In this document: positions 45,693 through 57,872 of the stretch, in pieces
How positions within the stretch are numbered: the first letter of the stretch is position 1
Layout of the letters: every line of letters begins with the position of its first letter
DNA from: Albugo candida
Taxonomy: Eukaryota; Oomycota; Peronosporomycetes; Albuginales; Albuginaceae
NCBI GenBank assembly: GCA_905220665.1
Contig: CAJNAR010000154.1
Location: 124,001 to 188,000 of the forward strand
Direction of reading: 5' to 3'
Length of the DNA stretch: 64,000 bases
Program-made: the position numbers and the translations under genes
The notes under the pieces: generated by a model
What the model saw: only the letters and a program-made list of their open reading frames with translations
Databases searched by the model: none
What the model was told of the DNA's origin: nothing

Positions 45693-46433
45693 CTACAAAG
45701 CCCCACACTTCGGGAGAAGTTCGGAACCGAAGCGTTGACGTTTTCTCCTGCGAGCGGTAAAAGTGTTTCGACAGCGGCGTGGCATGTTATCCACTACTTG
45801 TTTTAACCACACAAGTTGATAAACAATTACCCGTCGTATTACGTCCACAAGATAAAATAGTACAATGGGAAGATAATTGCTTTGGTGAAGCAAGCATTCA
45901 AAACGATACATACGAGAGATCGGAGCGTGACAACTTATATCTACATGCTCTTTTAGAACTGTCAATACTACATGGATCAACAGATGTTTCCATCCCTTGA
46001 TCAAGACATGCAGTATGAAGCTGCTCCTCGGAATCCGAGCAGCCAAAATGTTCTGTACAATCATGGCATGGTGGTCGACCAATATCAGGAATTTAAAAAA
46101 TCTTTCGGTGCAGCTTTTGAGGTCCGAATTATTCTTATACTTCATCAAAGATTGCGGTACACACGGCCAAAAGTTCAAGACATCGGATATGAACTTAGAT
46201 TTTACAGCATATACACTCAAGCAATTTTGCGGATCAATTACATCCAACCTAACGCAAGCAGAGCCTTCGATGCGGGAGCATAAAAGAAGGATAGAAACCT
46301 CTTTTGCACGTCTATTCGGAGCATACGGCAAGTAATCGTCTGAAAACCCCTCGGAGCAGCAGGAGTCATTCAATGTTGACGCACTGGTAATAGGCGCAAA
46401 CTGACACAGCAGATATACCACGATTTCGAACAT
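45693..46433 (-). CDS. Unrecognised ORF with possible signal peptide, 246 aa
   Basis: An uninterrupted minus-strand frame opens at the ATG at 46433 and ends at 45693. The start MFEIVVYLLCQFAPITSASTL would pass as a signal peptide, and the C-terminus is very basic (RRRKRQRF). The length is unlikely by chance, but the opposite strand also has long overlapping frames in several phases (45779-46335), so this may be the antisense shadow of a decayed plus-strand gene. It lies between two LINE-like pieces. No homologue is recognised. Confidence 0.35.
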   Translation of the reverse strand: MFEIVVYLLCQFAPITSASTLNDSCCSEGFSDDYLPYAPNRRAKEVSILLLCSRIEGSACVRLDVIDPQNCLSVYAVKSKFISDVLNFWPCVPQSLMKYKNNSDLKSCTERFFKFLILVDHHAMIVQNILAARIPRSSFILHVLIKGWKHLLIHVVLTVLKEHVDISCHAPISRMYRFECLLHQSNYLPIVLFYLVDVIRRVIVYQLVWLKQVVDNMPRRCRNTFTARRRKRQRFGSELLPKCGAL

Positions 46434-46545
46434 TCTAAATTGAATAACAGCATCTTCGAACACGTGTCATTCCTCTTTTTGATGGTACACCGTATCGATT
46501 GGACTCCCCAGTGTTGCAAGCCAGATATCTGCCCGATATCATTCT

Positions 46546-46941
46546 GTGCACTCAGATTCTCTGTGGAACAGTGAATCCTATCAACATCTCTTTCTAGATT
46601 GCGATCACATGTCACAAGTATGTCTGAAGATACTACCTACTCGGGATTATGATATTTTCTTTTACACGTTGTACGCAATTTACATGTATGTTGTGCCAAA
46701 CAACACATTCTCACTGAAGGAACTGTCAGAAAATCATATTCGAATTATGGCTTGCTTTGCAGAAAATGACACTGCACTTCGTTTGGACTTATTAGTGTCG
46801 TCGTCTCTTCTACCAGTAACTACGTCAGTCAGAGTAATTTCCGTGATATACATTAGATTTAGAGCCTTCGTTGCGGTACTTGTAAAACAGTGTTACGATA
46901 AAAACGAGCGCATTGAGCTTTTTAAGCTACTAGAGCTCTAA
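46546..46941 (+). pseudogene. Possible LINE C-terminal (zinc-finger reverse-transcriptase tail) fragment
   Basis: The open frame begins with SESYQHLFLDCDHMSQVC, which resembles the His-Cys segment at the end of many LINE polyproteins. It lies downstream of the LINE reverse transcriptase piece in the same orientation. The rest of the frame is hydrophobic and unplaced. If correct, the LINE remnant would span 44.7-46.9 kb. Confidence 0.35.
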
Positions 46942-48009
46942 ACGGAAGGATTATCAGGTGGCTTCTTTAGAGTCGACCAACATTCATGCGACTTCGGTAC
47001 CGTCTGGTATCCATGCAAGTGCAACTTCGATCTTAGTCCTAGCAGCATGCTTTTTTCAGACCAGCGTGGTGGAAGCAATATGGAAAGCACACTTCCTTGG
47101 ATGACGCAACATGTCTTACACGCTGGACAAGTCTCGTACTTCGGTGTCTTGAGGCGACAGCAATACAGGAATATCAGCAAGAACCAATATTATCATATCT
47201 CCCTGGTTGTTTCATGAAACTCTATTGTGTGTGTTTGTTCTTTTCATTATGAGATAAAATGTCGCCAAGCGTGCCTTTTTTATGTATGATTTGTGCTGAC
47301 AAATTTATTCCGTATGGTTAGGTTGTTGAATATGACGGATCACACGGAAGGTACTGACTGAAATGAATTATATAGTCAATCGATATATAGTCGGACTAGA
47401 TACCAATTCTACTTATTTTGATGCTGCATCTTTCTCATATTATGAATCTGTAACATGACTACATGGCTTTGTTTTGTCTGGACTAATTTGATAGCAATAA
47501 ATTACGTACCCCACCACAAACGAATCGTTTTCATAGATTCATGAATGTGAGTTTTCCGTAGTGTATCTCTCCGACTACTTCATTATCTCCATGGTAGGCG
47601 TAACAGGGCGTCTAATCTCGCAATAGACAACCAGAGAAAACTTTCTTACTTTGCGAGTCAATATCGCCGATATAACAAGCGTAACAGTTGAACGGAGCGA
47701 GGATTATTGCTAAAATCTTATATGCCGAGTATTCAGATGTATAGATGGACTATAACTCCGCTTTCATGAAATTGATGTGGAATCTTAGCTATTGTTGATG
47801 CCGCTTTCTCGGTACAAATGCGAATTATGTCACGTATTTTCCATGCATTCAATCCTTGCATCCTTGAAAGTGCGATATATTTTTACCAGGAATTACACTA
47901 ATAAAGCCTTATAGATGCAAAAACGATCCCTAGTTAGGTGGTTTATGAACTGCTCGACCCAGCCGAAACAGGTCATTCGCATACCTGTACACACGAAGCA
48001 CTTGTAAAA
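46942..48009. other. No supported gene
   Basis: AT-rich sequence with one 80-residue minus-strand frame (46938-47180) containing CPACKTCC, which has no further support. The last nine bases (48001-48009, CTTGTAAAA) are the left target duplication of the Mutator-like element. Confidence 0.45.
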
Positions 48010-48203
48010 GAAAACTGTTATTTCCACCACACTTTTTACTATTTCCACCACACCATAACTTTTAATATCACAGGCGCACCACACCACGCGAACCACACCA
48101 TACGACACGCACCACACCACACGACACAAAACAATCCACTCAGTTTCATTCTCGTTCGCCCGATCACTTCGCTCTCATTCGCTCAGTCTCGCTCTCATTT
48201 GCT
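48010..48203. repeat. Left TIR of the MULE
   Basis: Inverted copy of 51114-51307. The outermost bases are GAAAACTG here and GGGAATTG at the other end, the only visibly variable part. Confidence 0.9.
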
Positions 48204-48461
48204 AGAAGTTCTGGAAAGGTCGTGTTTATGAACCTTGTCAAGTCGTCTGGTTTATCTACTTGGCTAATTTGTGTCAAACGACTCTACACAAACTAACTAA
48301 AATCTACTTCCCAAATTTCTGGCGTACCGATTTTGCCTTTGTTCTTTTTAACTTCGTTTTGATTGCAACAACCGATTTGTCCTCTAGGAATGTGACAGCG
48401 TTTGTGGTTATTCCTGCCGTTGTGGTCATGTATCAAGGTGGGGGCCAAGCAAACCCCGCCA

Positions 48462-51054
48462 TTAATGGACGGAGGGCGCATCGAAGTTGCAGCAAAGCGG
48501 CCCAAAGTATAATTGTGGGAGAGGCCCATAGTTCAACAGCTGAGGGACTTGGAAATTGCTCGTAGCCGACGTGAACATCACTGGGATCAAACGCGCAACG
48601 GGAACAGAATTGTTCGGAACAAACGTGAATGACGAAGTCCGGAAGCCGTTGTCATTGTGCAGCAGAACGAATGACCGGGCGAAAATGTTTGCCGCAATTA
48701 TCATGTGTTGTGGCACAGAGAACCAGTAGCCAAAGGCGACCGGCGATTCGGCGTGCTCGGTTTCTTGCGCAAATCCCTCAAGGTTGACAGACGAACCTGG
48801 CTCCGGCAGTTGCTCGATGTAACATTCCTTGTTATTGTGAAGATGCGTGGCCATGCTAATTCACACTGTGGGCAATGCATCCTCCTTCCCGAACAACGCC
48901 AGACCCACAGCAACGAAAGCCGCAGTTTCGGTCATCCTGAACGTCCGTCACATCTTCTCCAGTGCAGGAATTTAGGGTTCTCGGCAGCTAGGCCGTACTT
49001 TGCTTTCCCTTCTCTAGGCACATCTCACTCCTCCAGGCGCATCGTCATTTTCTCGTTCAGCTTTTGCGGTCAGAAGCGTTTGTTATGGTTGAGTTCACCA
49101 CACAGACTGCAATGACGGTGGCGTTTTGTGGCCAGCTCAAATCCGGACAGATCTCGCTTTGTCGACGACTTCTGCTTTCTTTTGGTCCCAACAAGCCTGC
49201 CCTTGGCTTTCACCACAGCGGGATCGTCGAGGGACGGCATCTGACCTGCCAGCAACTTGTCAATCAGCGCGCAAGCGATCGCGCGTTTGGCTGTGGGCCA
49301 TGATCTGGATACCTCCTGCATCCGATCCAATGCACTGCTCAGCTCCGAGATGCGAACCTGGCCTTCTTCACCCGGCTGTTGGTAATTCAGGTGCCAATGC
49401 TGTGCAATGCAGCAAAGAGCGACTGGTTCCTTTCCGCACAATTTGCTTATGTCATGAACACAGGGTAGGCCAAGCGTTGTAGTGAATGCAACGCTGCACC
49501 CCCGTAATGGTTGATTTGTAGTTGCGCAGCGGACCATGAAATCACGCTGCGTATCGATCAATCGCAACGGGTGCTGTGATATCGCACCTCTCAAATCCCC
49601 ATATGTTGGAAATTTTCGTAAAGAGTGCGGCATTCTAGTTTACTGCGTCTCAACAGCGACGCCGATTTCTTTGACTTGATTCGTCAAAAGCTGGGCAATG
49701 CGCTCTTTACCGCCGTGCAGGGCGCCGGTGCTGACCTGCAAGTACCGCTTCAGTGATGCATGAGCCCCCTCTGCCATCGATGGTAATGTATCACGGAGAT
49801 GTTGGCAATCTCTTTTTTATGCTACAACAACCTTCTGTATGTGCACAAGCCATGTTTCACTGAGATACGTGCACACTGCCGGCAAATCCGGAAACTTGGT
49901 AAAAATGTGATCCCTGCGTAATTGGAACTCGTCAGGTGTGCGGGCCTGACAAAGGCCGGTCCACAGCTACAGAAGTGCCTCATGGTGGTCGTTTTCTTTG
50001 AAATGTGCCTTTGTCCTTGCGAGAACATTCTTCTCAATGCGCCACAAGCACAAAAGGCGGCGGGAGCCAGGATTCACACGTGCGAGTGCTGCTGCCAATG
50101 ACGTATCTGCATCGGAGACTACCACAGCCGGAAGTGCGTCATTGACATACAGCTGGCCAGCCTCCTTCAAAGCCCACACATAATCAAGTTCCGCTTCTCC
50201 GCTTAGAAAGGCGGAGCCAATAGAGAAGCTGGTGTTCAAGCTTGTGCGGCCGACAAAGTGCAGCAACGGCATCCGGAACCGGTTGGTCTTGTAAGTGCAG
50301 TCTAACAAGAGCACTGAAGTGAACTTTTTGACGAGTGCCACAGAGTTGACATGCGCAAAAAAGAGTCGTTTCACACTGCCATCGGCGCTGCATTCGAGCG
50401 TGCGATAGAACTCGTCGGATTCAAGCTCGTCGACCAGCGCTTGAATAGTCGTTCGGCCGTCCAGTATTACGCTACGACGTTTTGTTTTGCGTTATAGATC
50501 GTTCTTGCGATCGCCAAACTCTCTGGGCTCACTTGGCGCAATGATGTCAGCACTTGGTGCGCGGACACACCAGCTGCTATCATCTTCTCGACAGACTCTG
50601 TTGCGTCATTGTTATTACGCCGGCAACTCGGATGTCCAGCAAGGTTGGGCTAGGTTTGTGGTTGTGCTCGCCGCACTTCACTTTGAGATGCCATCCGTCC
50701 TTCCGCTGAATTCCAATTGCTTTCCACTTGCAGTCGGTCCTACGTGTCCCTCTTTCCCGTTGCTTCTTTTTTGAAACAAGGTGGACTGAGTTGCGCTTTC
50801 GAAATGAGCCGCCAAGGTCACAGCCAAGTTCCACACGCGGATGGGTGCGCGTTTTGTCCGACCGTTTGATTGTGAACGCGAAACCTGTCTCCGGTCCGTA
50901 CTTCTTGACATGATCTATAAGTGCTTCTCGATTCACAAAGACCATCTGTGTGTTGAGTTCGGCCCTTCTGCTGGAGACTCCGGTTAAAAGCACGCTTCAA
51001 GATCTGTGGGTCGTTCAGATCAGTCAGTACATGTTGCACAACAGGCGGAGTCAC
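48462..51054 (-). pseudogene. MULE transposase with C-terminal OTU-like domain, frameshifted
   Basis: Minus-strand pieces in order are as follows. A FAR1/WRKY-GCM1-type DNA-binding domain is at 50580-50993 (GFAFTIKRSDKTR, DCKWKAIGIQRKDGWHLKV, HNHKPS). The MULE transposase core is at 49700-50374 (LLLDCTYKTNRFRMPLL with the first Asp, VVVSDADTSLAAAL with the second, MAEGAHASLKRYLQVSTG with the Glu). A SWIM-type zinc segment follows at 49400-49560 (GCSVAFTTTLGLPCVHDI) and a knuckle-like CSLCGELNHNKR at about 49085. Finally an OTU-like cysteine protease domain has the catalytic-type DRNCGFR at about 48913-48933, then VAVGLALFGKEDALPTV, and ends with FGYWFSVPQHMIIAANIFA and TSNFQVPQLL. The usual catalytic His before F is Asn. 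At least four frameshifts break it. Confidence 0.85.
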
Positions 51055-51113
51055 AGACGGTCAATTTTCACGCAGGGTAAGACAGCACCAGAGGTTACAA
51101 GAGCGAGGTTGAG

Positions 51114-51307
51114 AGCATATGAGAGAGAGACTGAGCGAATGAGAGCGAAGTGATCGGGCGAACAAGAATGAAACTGAGTGGATTGTTTTGTGTCGTGTGG
51201 TGTGGTGCGTGTCGTATGGTGTGGTTCGCGTGGTGTGGTGCGCCTGTGATATTAAAAGTTATGGTGTGGTGGAAATAGTAAAAAGTGTGGTGGAAATAAC
51301 AATTCCC
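51114..51307. repeat. Right TIR of the MULE
   Basis: Inverted copy of 48010-48203. It is followed after the element end by the target duplication CTTGTAAAA at 51308-51316. Confidence 0.9.
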
Positions 51308-51316
51308 CTTGTAAAA

Positions 51317-53352
51317 AGCCAAACAAAGTCCCAATTGTTGGAGTCTGATTGTTATATATCATGTTGGTTCGTTAGATATATCTAAATCAATTTCTGTTCG
51401 AGAGCTGTTTGCAAATTTGTCCTCCATCAATTTTATGCTCTACCCTTCGACTTTTTCATTCTAAATTCAATAGTTCGTTTCACATAATATAGGATGACAA
51501 AGTCTGCAAATATATGAATGCAAACGGATGCGCTGTTTGATGCAACGAAATTAAATTTTGATCAAAAGGTGGTGGAGTTGGGATTTTACAAAGTGTCAAT
51601 TCAGATTATGAGCAGTATAAAGAAGATAGCGTTTTTTTGTCAGAAAATAGACTCTGACAGATTGAAGACTGATACATGATATCCAGTCCGACCCTCTCTT
51701 ATTTCTTCTCCGAATATTGAGATGGAGAGGCCGTAGAGATTACTATACATCTATGCGTTATAAGTAATGTGTTATCTGGACAGTAACTTGTAAGAGATGT
51801 GAGTGCTCGACTTCCCAGATACTATTATTTTGGAAAAGTTTGAATTAATATAAGCATGCTTGAATTTCACGAGTATGTATTCCAGGAAATGATTCATATT
51901 TTGGAGGTATCACAGAAATGAAGAATTGCTTTATATTTAGGGAGAAATGCACTTGAGAAGAAATATATGTACAGTATACAAATGCAGATGAGCAGATAGA
52001 AATAGCGTAAGATATGACCAAGCATGTTCAAGCTATTGATGCCAATGAAATAATGGGGCAAGTCAACTCTTACATGAGTGCAACATGCTAAACAGTATTC
52101 TATGTTTGCTAGATTGTTTTGGAAGAATGAGAAGAAGAATAAAGTCACGGTCTCATTCTCTTGCTTTTTTATTTTTTATGATTGTGTTCTGCAAATAGTT
52201 TCTTGCTCATCGAATTTATATTTTGATGTCTGTAAGTGCACTTTCCGATGACTGTTTTGATGCTTTAACACACATATAAACTTGCATCGAGCTTTCGCTC
52301 CTCCTTTTCTGATCTCTAGTTGAGAAGAATTGCACTTTAATATTGTTCTGAGTTGATCTGCTGCAAGGTTAAAAATATTTGCTTGCGAGTTTGTATGCAG
52401 GGACGAATTTATGATTTTTCTGCCCGCTTTTCTCGCATGATCTTTTTATCTGGAGATTCCTTTTTTATGCCGCACTATTTCTTGTTTATCAACGTGCACA
52501 ATCCCATTCATCTTTTTTTAGCGGTATGCGCGTGAAATATTCTCCGCAATTTATTTATTCTGCTTCTGTGAGCAAAAAGAGTACAGGTACCGTTCAATGA
52601 TACAAAGCGAGCCGTACACCTTTATTTGCTGTGGTGACGTCACCTCGTACGCTACCTTAGAATTATGGGATTTATTTCTGGTTGTGATGTCTAATATTCA
52701 TGCACCAGAAGGGTCGAAAATCTATCCGAAACCTATCAATCCATTGTTAATTCCGTAGGGTACTGGAGGCGCTTGGTATATAATTTCTTTTGCGTCATGA
52801 TACTTGGGCGCAACAACCGGCTACGTGGACGCAAAACTTGTATGTATCCATTCCAAAACGTTTTGGCGACCGGTTTCAAATTGCTCAAGATGAGCATCAA
52901 ATCAGTTCCTCAGAATATACACTTTGATACTTGTACTACAGGCTGCTAAATGATTCTGTTGAAACTTTGGGGCCACACGTGAATTGCCCGAGCATTCGAC
53001 TTGAGATTAGATGACGAAGCAGATAAACCTTTACATTGTTTTCGTCGTCAAGAAGGCTTATTGGAACATGAAACTTTTTCCTAGGATACTAAAAAAGAAA
53101 TGATGAAGCTGAAATATTCTGAGCTGCGCAAAAACATTTTGGGACAGAAGAATGACCGTAATGGCTCGCTATTTAGTCTAATCAAAAGGTAAGAAGAGCA
53201 AGGAGCGTTTCTTTGGTAGGTCCGAATTATATACAGATTTTTTATAAGCTTTTCACGCGATCAATATTTGATGTGCTTTTTTCCCACATTTATTCAATCA
53301 TACGACTAGATCTCCGATCTCGAACCTGGTAGGAAAATTTATTCAGTGTATG
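51317..53352. other. Two-kilobase gene-free stretch
   Basis: AT-rich sequence without a supported gene. Frames at 51894-52148 (minus) and 52353-52535 (plus) have no recognised features. Confidence 0.5.
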
Positions 53353-54290
53353 TCACCATTTCGTGGTTGCAACAATACATGCGAATCTCTGGAAGCATGG
53401 CTGTTTTACTAACTCAGAGGTATCTTCAGAGTTTGTTGTAGCAGTGAGAAGGTATTTAGGAAGCTCAGAAGGGGTATAGTAAATATCTACAACTGCCGTA
53501 TCGACATCGATAATATGCCTAGCTATGACGTTTGTTGATTCCGACTCAATCGAGTGACATGTTGGAATAAATTTCGTGATGAATCCATATTTGTATGAAG
53601 CTAGTAAAAAGAAATTTTCTGCATGGTGCTGATTTTCTGAAGCGTATGCATAAGTGCTCGTACGTACAAAAATCATCGCAATAACAAAGCTCCACAGATC
53701 GAGTTGTTGAAGAGAGACAGAGTGCGCAGACTACGCAATCTATGGTCGCCTACACGTAAATATTATCACCCATATTCATGTTTTCAATTCCGAGGCATAT
53801 TATCACCTTTCTGAGTTGTTTAGTGGATTTGCTTTCACTCCCGGCCTGAGTATACCGTCTTGACTCCAAAGAAGCCTGATATTTATTTATCTATTCGAGA
53901 AGGGTAAATCGAACTTTCGTAGCGATAGTAAAGCAGCAGCTTACACTTACACATCAGTTGCACCAAAGCTGCCGTGCGTTTTATCTTTTTTTTTGAAATA
54001 TTCAAGATCGCATGAGAAAAATGGATGGTTAGGGTATTGACAAGTATTCCATTATTTTCTGTATTAATAAAACGCTGTCGATCTTCTAAAATGACGTGCA
54101 AATCGTAGGTCACGTTTTTGAAATACTCCAAAAAATAATGCCGAATATTGTCGACATGATCTTCCGACAAATGGAATTGGAATACATTTAGAGTCGCATA
54201 TTCCTTGGCTAAGCACATATTATTGTAATGAAACAATAAATATCTAGAGGCATATATTCTTTCATTATTTTAGGGAACCGTTAAAATCTT
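53353..54290 (-). pseudogene. F2 family gene copy II, broken
   Basis: This minus-strand copy matches F2-I. Its longest frame (54236-53883) reads EYATLNVFQFHLSEDHVDNI, FLEYFKNVTYDLHVILEDR and RTAALVQLMCKCKLLLYYRY before a stop. The next part, in another frame, has KYQASLESRRYTQAGSES and CLGIENMNMGDN. The last part (53353-53676) has SYKYGFITKFIPTCHSIESE, then continues beyond the F2-I end as SELPKYLLTATTNSEDTSEL. The intron acceptor of F2-I (TTTCAG) corresponds to TTTTG here. It lies head-to-head with F1-C, mirroring F2-I and F1-A. Function unknown. Confidence 0.7.
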
Positions 54291-55759
54291 TCCGTCGTAC
54301 TTTTGGTATAGTTCCCTGAGTTTGATACGATTGGCTACTTGTTAGTTTGATACGAACATTTGTAAGAATGTACTTTACAACGAGATTGAGCTAAGCTTAC
54401 AAGGTGACTATTTAATCAATAGGGAGGCCGATTTCCACCAGCACTGGAGGTTGGATCATGCAGCGCACATGGATAGGGGCAGTTTATAATACGGCAACTT
54501 TGCCCTGTGTTTCAAGCGGAAGCGGTATCGTATACAACTGAGTCTTCTTCCCGCAAAAAAAATACCGTTTACTGGGCAACGTATTCGGCCCTCCGGCTGC
54601 TGCAACTGCTCTTCTTGTACCAATATATGTGGAAGTGCGTGGGAGGCCAACTTTATTCAGCCGAAGGAACCAACCATCTTCATTATCGACGCAGAGAAAT
54701 TCGTCGGAATTTGAGCTCTTTGCAGCATCCTTGGATGCTCCCATGCAAAGAAGATGTGGCCTATGCAGAAGGGTAGGAAACAACGCATGAAGATATGGAA
54801 CTGCAACAACAGGTCATACAGGACCAAGGTTATAAAATATAAGCTTCTTGAGTGATGAATGACCCGTATAAAGTGAATTAACAGGACTCAGTTTACAGAA
54901 TAGAATATTGTGTTATGACCAAGCCGTAAACTTTTTATCAGTCTGACAAGAATGATCACAAACGAACAATTTGAACACTAACTGAGCTAAATGATTGCAA
55001 ATTGAGTGCAAAAAAGGTGACGTCGAAAAATAGCGGGCAGTGCTATCATATTGTCCCTTACCTAGGCGTACGTTAGCACTATGCCAGCGACGATGCAATA
55101 CTCAACAAAATACAGTTGAAGCCTATTCGAAAACTTTCGACTGAATTCTAGTAGATATTTAGGAGGTGACTTTATAGAAACTGGTACCGCGAAACGGGTG
55201 CGATTTTTTCGGCTTGCACCTTGTATGATAGAGGGACACATTAATAATTGGAGCTCTGAAATCGAGAATCAAAAAAATAGGCTTCATATCGTGTGCATTA
55301 TGAAGAGCATTCTTTTTCAAGTTGGCATCAGTGAGACTGGATGGCAGAGACTAATTCTACATTTTCGGAACAGAGCAGCAAAGTAGAAGATTTGCCCATT
55401 GTAGTTACTGATGCTATTCTAAAAGCGGACCTTACAACATACTGCCAATCTTTGTTATGGATAGCAAGTAACCAATAATAGCCACTCGGCGTGCACAGTA
55501 CGCTTGATTTCATGATAATTAATATGTCGTCAAAATTGGGTTCATTCAATCGTGGCACTTACAGTGGGGGTCACATATGAACCAACAATTAAACGTGTTA
55601 TAGCTCAAAGTAGTGACAATCGATCATTATAGAACTGTAATCACAGCGGACAAAGCTCGACAAATAATACGTCGCCAGGAGTTAGATTATGTGTTTCTAA
55701 TTAAACAATTATTCACTGTCAGCCTTAAGAATATATCCAATCACAACAAAACAAGCGGC
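54291..55759. other. Region between head-to-head F2-II and F1-C
   Basis: About 1.5 kb that would contain both promoters. A patch at about 54480-54785 is GC-richer than its surroundings and is open on both strands (minus: MGASKDAAKSSNSDEFLC...; plus: 54507-54776). It has no counterpart between F1-A and F2-I, so it may be a small insertion. Its coding status is unclear. Confidence 0.4.
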
Positions 55760-57868
55760 ATGGTTTCACGGGCTTCTTTGTCGTTTCTGTTGATCGCAAT
55801 CCTGGTTGTAGGCACAAAGGAGAGCAAAGTGAAAAGCTGGGAATCAATCCTGTCTTCTAGTGGTATTCTTGTATTGACAAGAAGAAATGCCAAACGGTGC
55901 CGTTCGTGCCTGATACAGATAGTTGGCGTTGACCGAATTACACTTGTCGAAGCTACTTCTCATTCATATTCTTATTTGATCGAAGGTCGCGTTACAATGC
56001 TTGAAAGTTTTCTAAGGCAATGCCATGGTGTGAATTTCTGCATTATTGAAAACTGGGTGAAGTATTACCGACGTTTGTCACTTGTCGAATACAAAATAAA
56101 CACACTTGCAATGCAAATAGACAGTGCCGTCTACAAGTCATTGACACTCGAAAGAGAAAAACTATCGGATGCATATTTACATGAAACATATAAAACTTTC
56201 TTTCACAAGGAAATGAAGGCGCAGTACGATAGAAGACATCAATGCAGAGTACTCGACTGTCGTGACCAACAGCAAGTGATCGATCCAATCATCTATTCAA
56301 AATTCTTGTTCGAGAAATTGCTCCAGATCACAATATCTACTACAGGGACTGAAGCGCACCACAACACGCTTTCCTATCGAAAAATCATTCGTCGCTGCTT
56401 GTTTTCATCCAGACCATCTCTTCAGTGCGAAAAATGTATCGCGGTTCATTCCACATCATTTGGTTTTCGCATATACACTTACAAGAGTTACCAATCAGGC
56501 TTGACAACTTTGTTTGCCTTCTCAACAGCACGTAGCCAAGATACTATACGTAAGAATTGTTCTCGACGATATTGTCCACTAATGCAATGAATATCTGAAG
56601 CTGCCTGTGAGAAGCTGGATCACATTTTCCCAAACGATAACAGGATATTGTATGATGTTGGCACTGCGGCCATGAAATTGTCCAATGAGGCGTATTCTAC
56701 AGCAGACTGCATGGATCCAGCTCATGAGAATTCCTGCGGCAGTATCTTCATTTCATAAAATATTGACTTTAGGGTTACGATGCTACAGCTTGATGCTAAC
56801 TCTGTATCCGCGCAAAATATTGGCAGAAAGAAGAACTTGAAAATGAAACCTCACATGACATTGATACTGGAACAATTTTTAGAACTAAGCAAAATATCCT
56901 GTGCGTTCGTATCAACTGTGCAGACATTACGACTTCGTTTTTTGAACTGTATTGTTGAAAAGTTGGCTGGGAACAAGGGCATCTTGCTCTTAAGTAGTGT
57001 TTCAGTGTTGAATATGATACTCCTGTACGATTCCAGTGTGGTTCCAAACGTTCGTTTAATTACTTGTCAAAATAGAGACCGTACTCAACTTGGCAAAGTT
57101 ATATTGATGGACAATTCTCAATGCAACGATTACCGCAGACAGCATAAGAGCAATCCGATTGTTTATCCAGAACTATCGATGGTCACGAGTATTCTTCCAG
57201 AAAAAAAAATCTGTTTGTTTATCTTGAATACTCGACAAGGAAAAAAAGTGAAAGAGTGCGACGCATGTTTGGAAGATTTGTTACATCAAAACGGCGATAT
57301 TATGAGGATGATTCATGAAGCGCGTTCCCAATTATGGAGAATTTTCAACGAGCAAAAGACTTGGAGTGCGACAGATCAAGTACTGACGAGATGTGTGCAC
57401 AATGGACCTTGTAAAAGTATGATGCTACTTCCCGAAATGCTATGCTCAGAACACGAGCTATATTCGAAAGAAATGATGGCAGAAGGCGTTAGAATGAACG
57501 AAAAGGATATGATACAATTGGACCGCTTAAAAGTTGAGGTATGGCCTCATGCCCGAATCGCTTCAAATACGGATGGAAACTTTGATGATCGGGGAGTTTT
57601 TATGGTCGAATTTGAAGCCGTCAATACGAAAGATTGTGTGAGCTGCATTGTACATAAGCAAGAGGTGTTTTTCATTTACGCTCCAGCAAAATACCGCTTT
57701 GGTTACCTATGGATGACACGAACTAACCCTCGAATACTTCGAATGTGCATATCAGAACAAAGTTGCATAAGATTATCTTCTCGCAAGGATGGGAAACAGC
57801 TGGGCATACAAAAGGGTATGAGTCCATGGACCTCCCTGGAGCTCGAGTCCCTTTTTGGAACGAAATAA
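55760..57868 (+). pseudogene. F1 family secreted cysteine-rich protein, copy C, interrupted by two stop codons
   Basis: One frame runs from the ATG at 55760 to the stop ending at 57868 (703 codons), interrupted only by TGA at 56588-56590 and TAA at 56756-56758. At these points F1-A has TGG and CAA, so each stop is one base change. The signal peptide is MVSRASLSFLLIAILVVG. All four cysteine units are intact: CRSC with 37 residues to CHGVNFC; CEKC with 40 to CSRRYC; CDAC with 41 to CVHNGPC; CVSC with 33 to CISEQSC. Most similar to F1-A. It faces F3 tail-to-tail and F2-II head-to-head. A functional start after the second stop is unlikely because the signal peptide would be lost. Confidence 0.9.
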
Positions 57869-57872
57869 GTGG

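Larger units (their letters stand above)
48010..51307 (-). mobile_element. Mutator-like DNA transposon (MULE), 3.3 kb, with 194-bp TIRs and 9-bp target duplication
   Basis: TIRs lie at 48010-48203 and 51114-51307. Both contain TGTTATTTCCACCACAC followed by long CACCACAC-rich tracts and the block CACTTCGCTCTCATTCGC. The flanking 9-bp repeat CTTGTAAAA is perfect at 48001-48009 and 51308-51316, the length expected for MULEs. The TIRs are nearly identical by eye. The interior is GC-richer than the surroundings and encodes a broken transposase with an OTU-like domain. The perfect target duplication indicates an insertion younger than the Copia elements. Confidence 0.94.

Noticed and set aside
47893..48231. 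Open frames on both strands with many His/Thr or Val/Cys residues
   Set aside because: They are translations of the CACCACAC-rich MULE terminal inverted repeat; the same frames recur at 51095-51385.
49126..50774. Plus-strand frames in the MULE interior
   Set aside because: They are complements of the minus-strand transposase and OTU-like domains, which carry all recognisable motifs.
56588..56758. Stop-codon reassignment or selenocysteine as an explanation for the in-frame stops in F1-C
   Set aside because: Two different stops (TGA and TAA) occur, sister copies have ordinary Trp and Gln codons there, and intact genes in the window end normally with standard stops.
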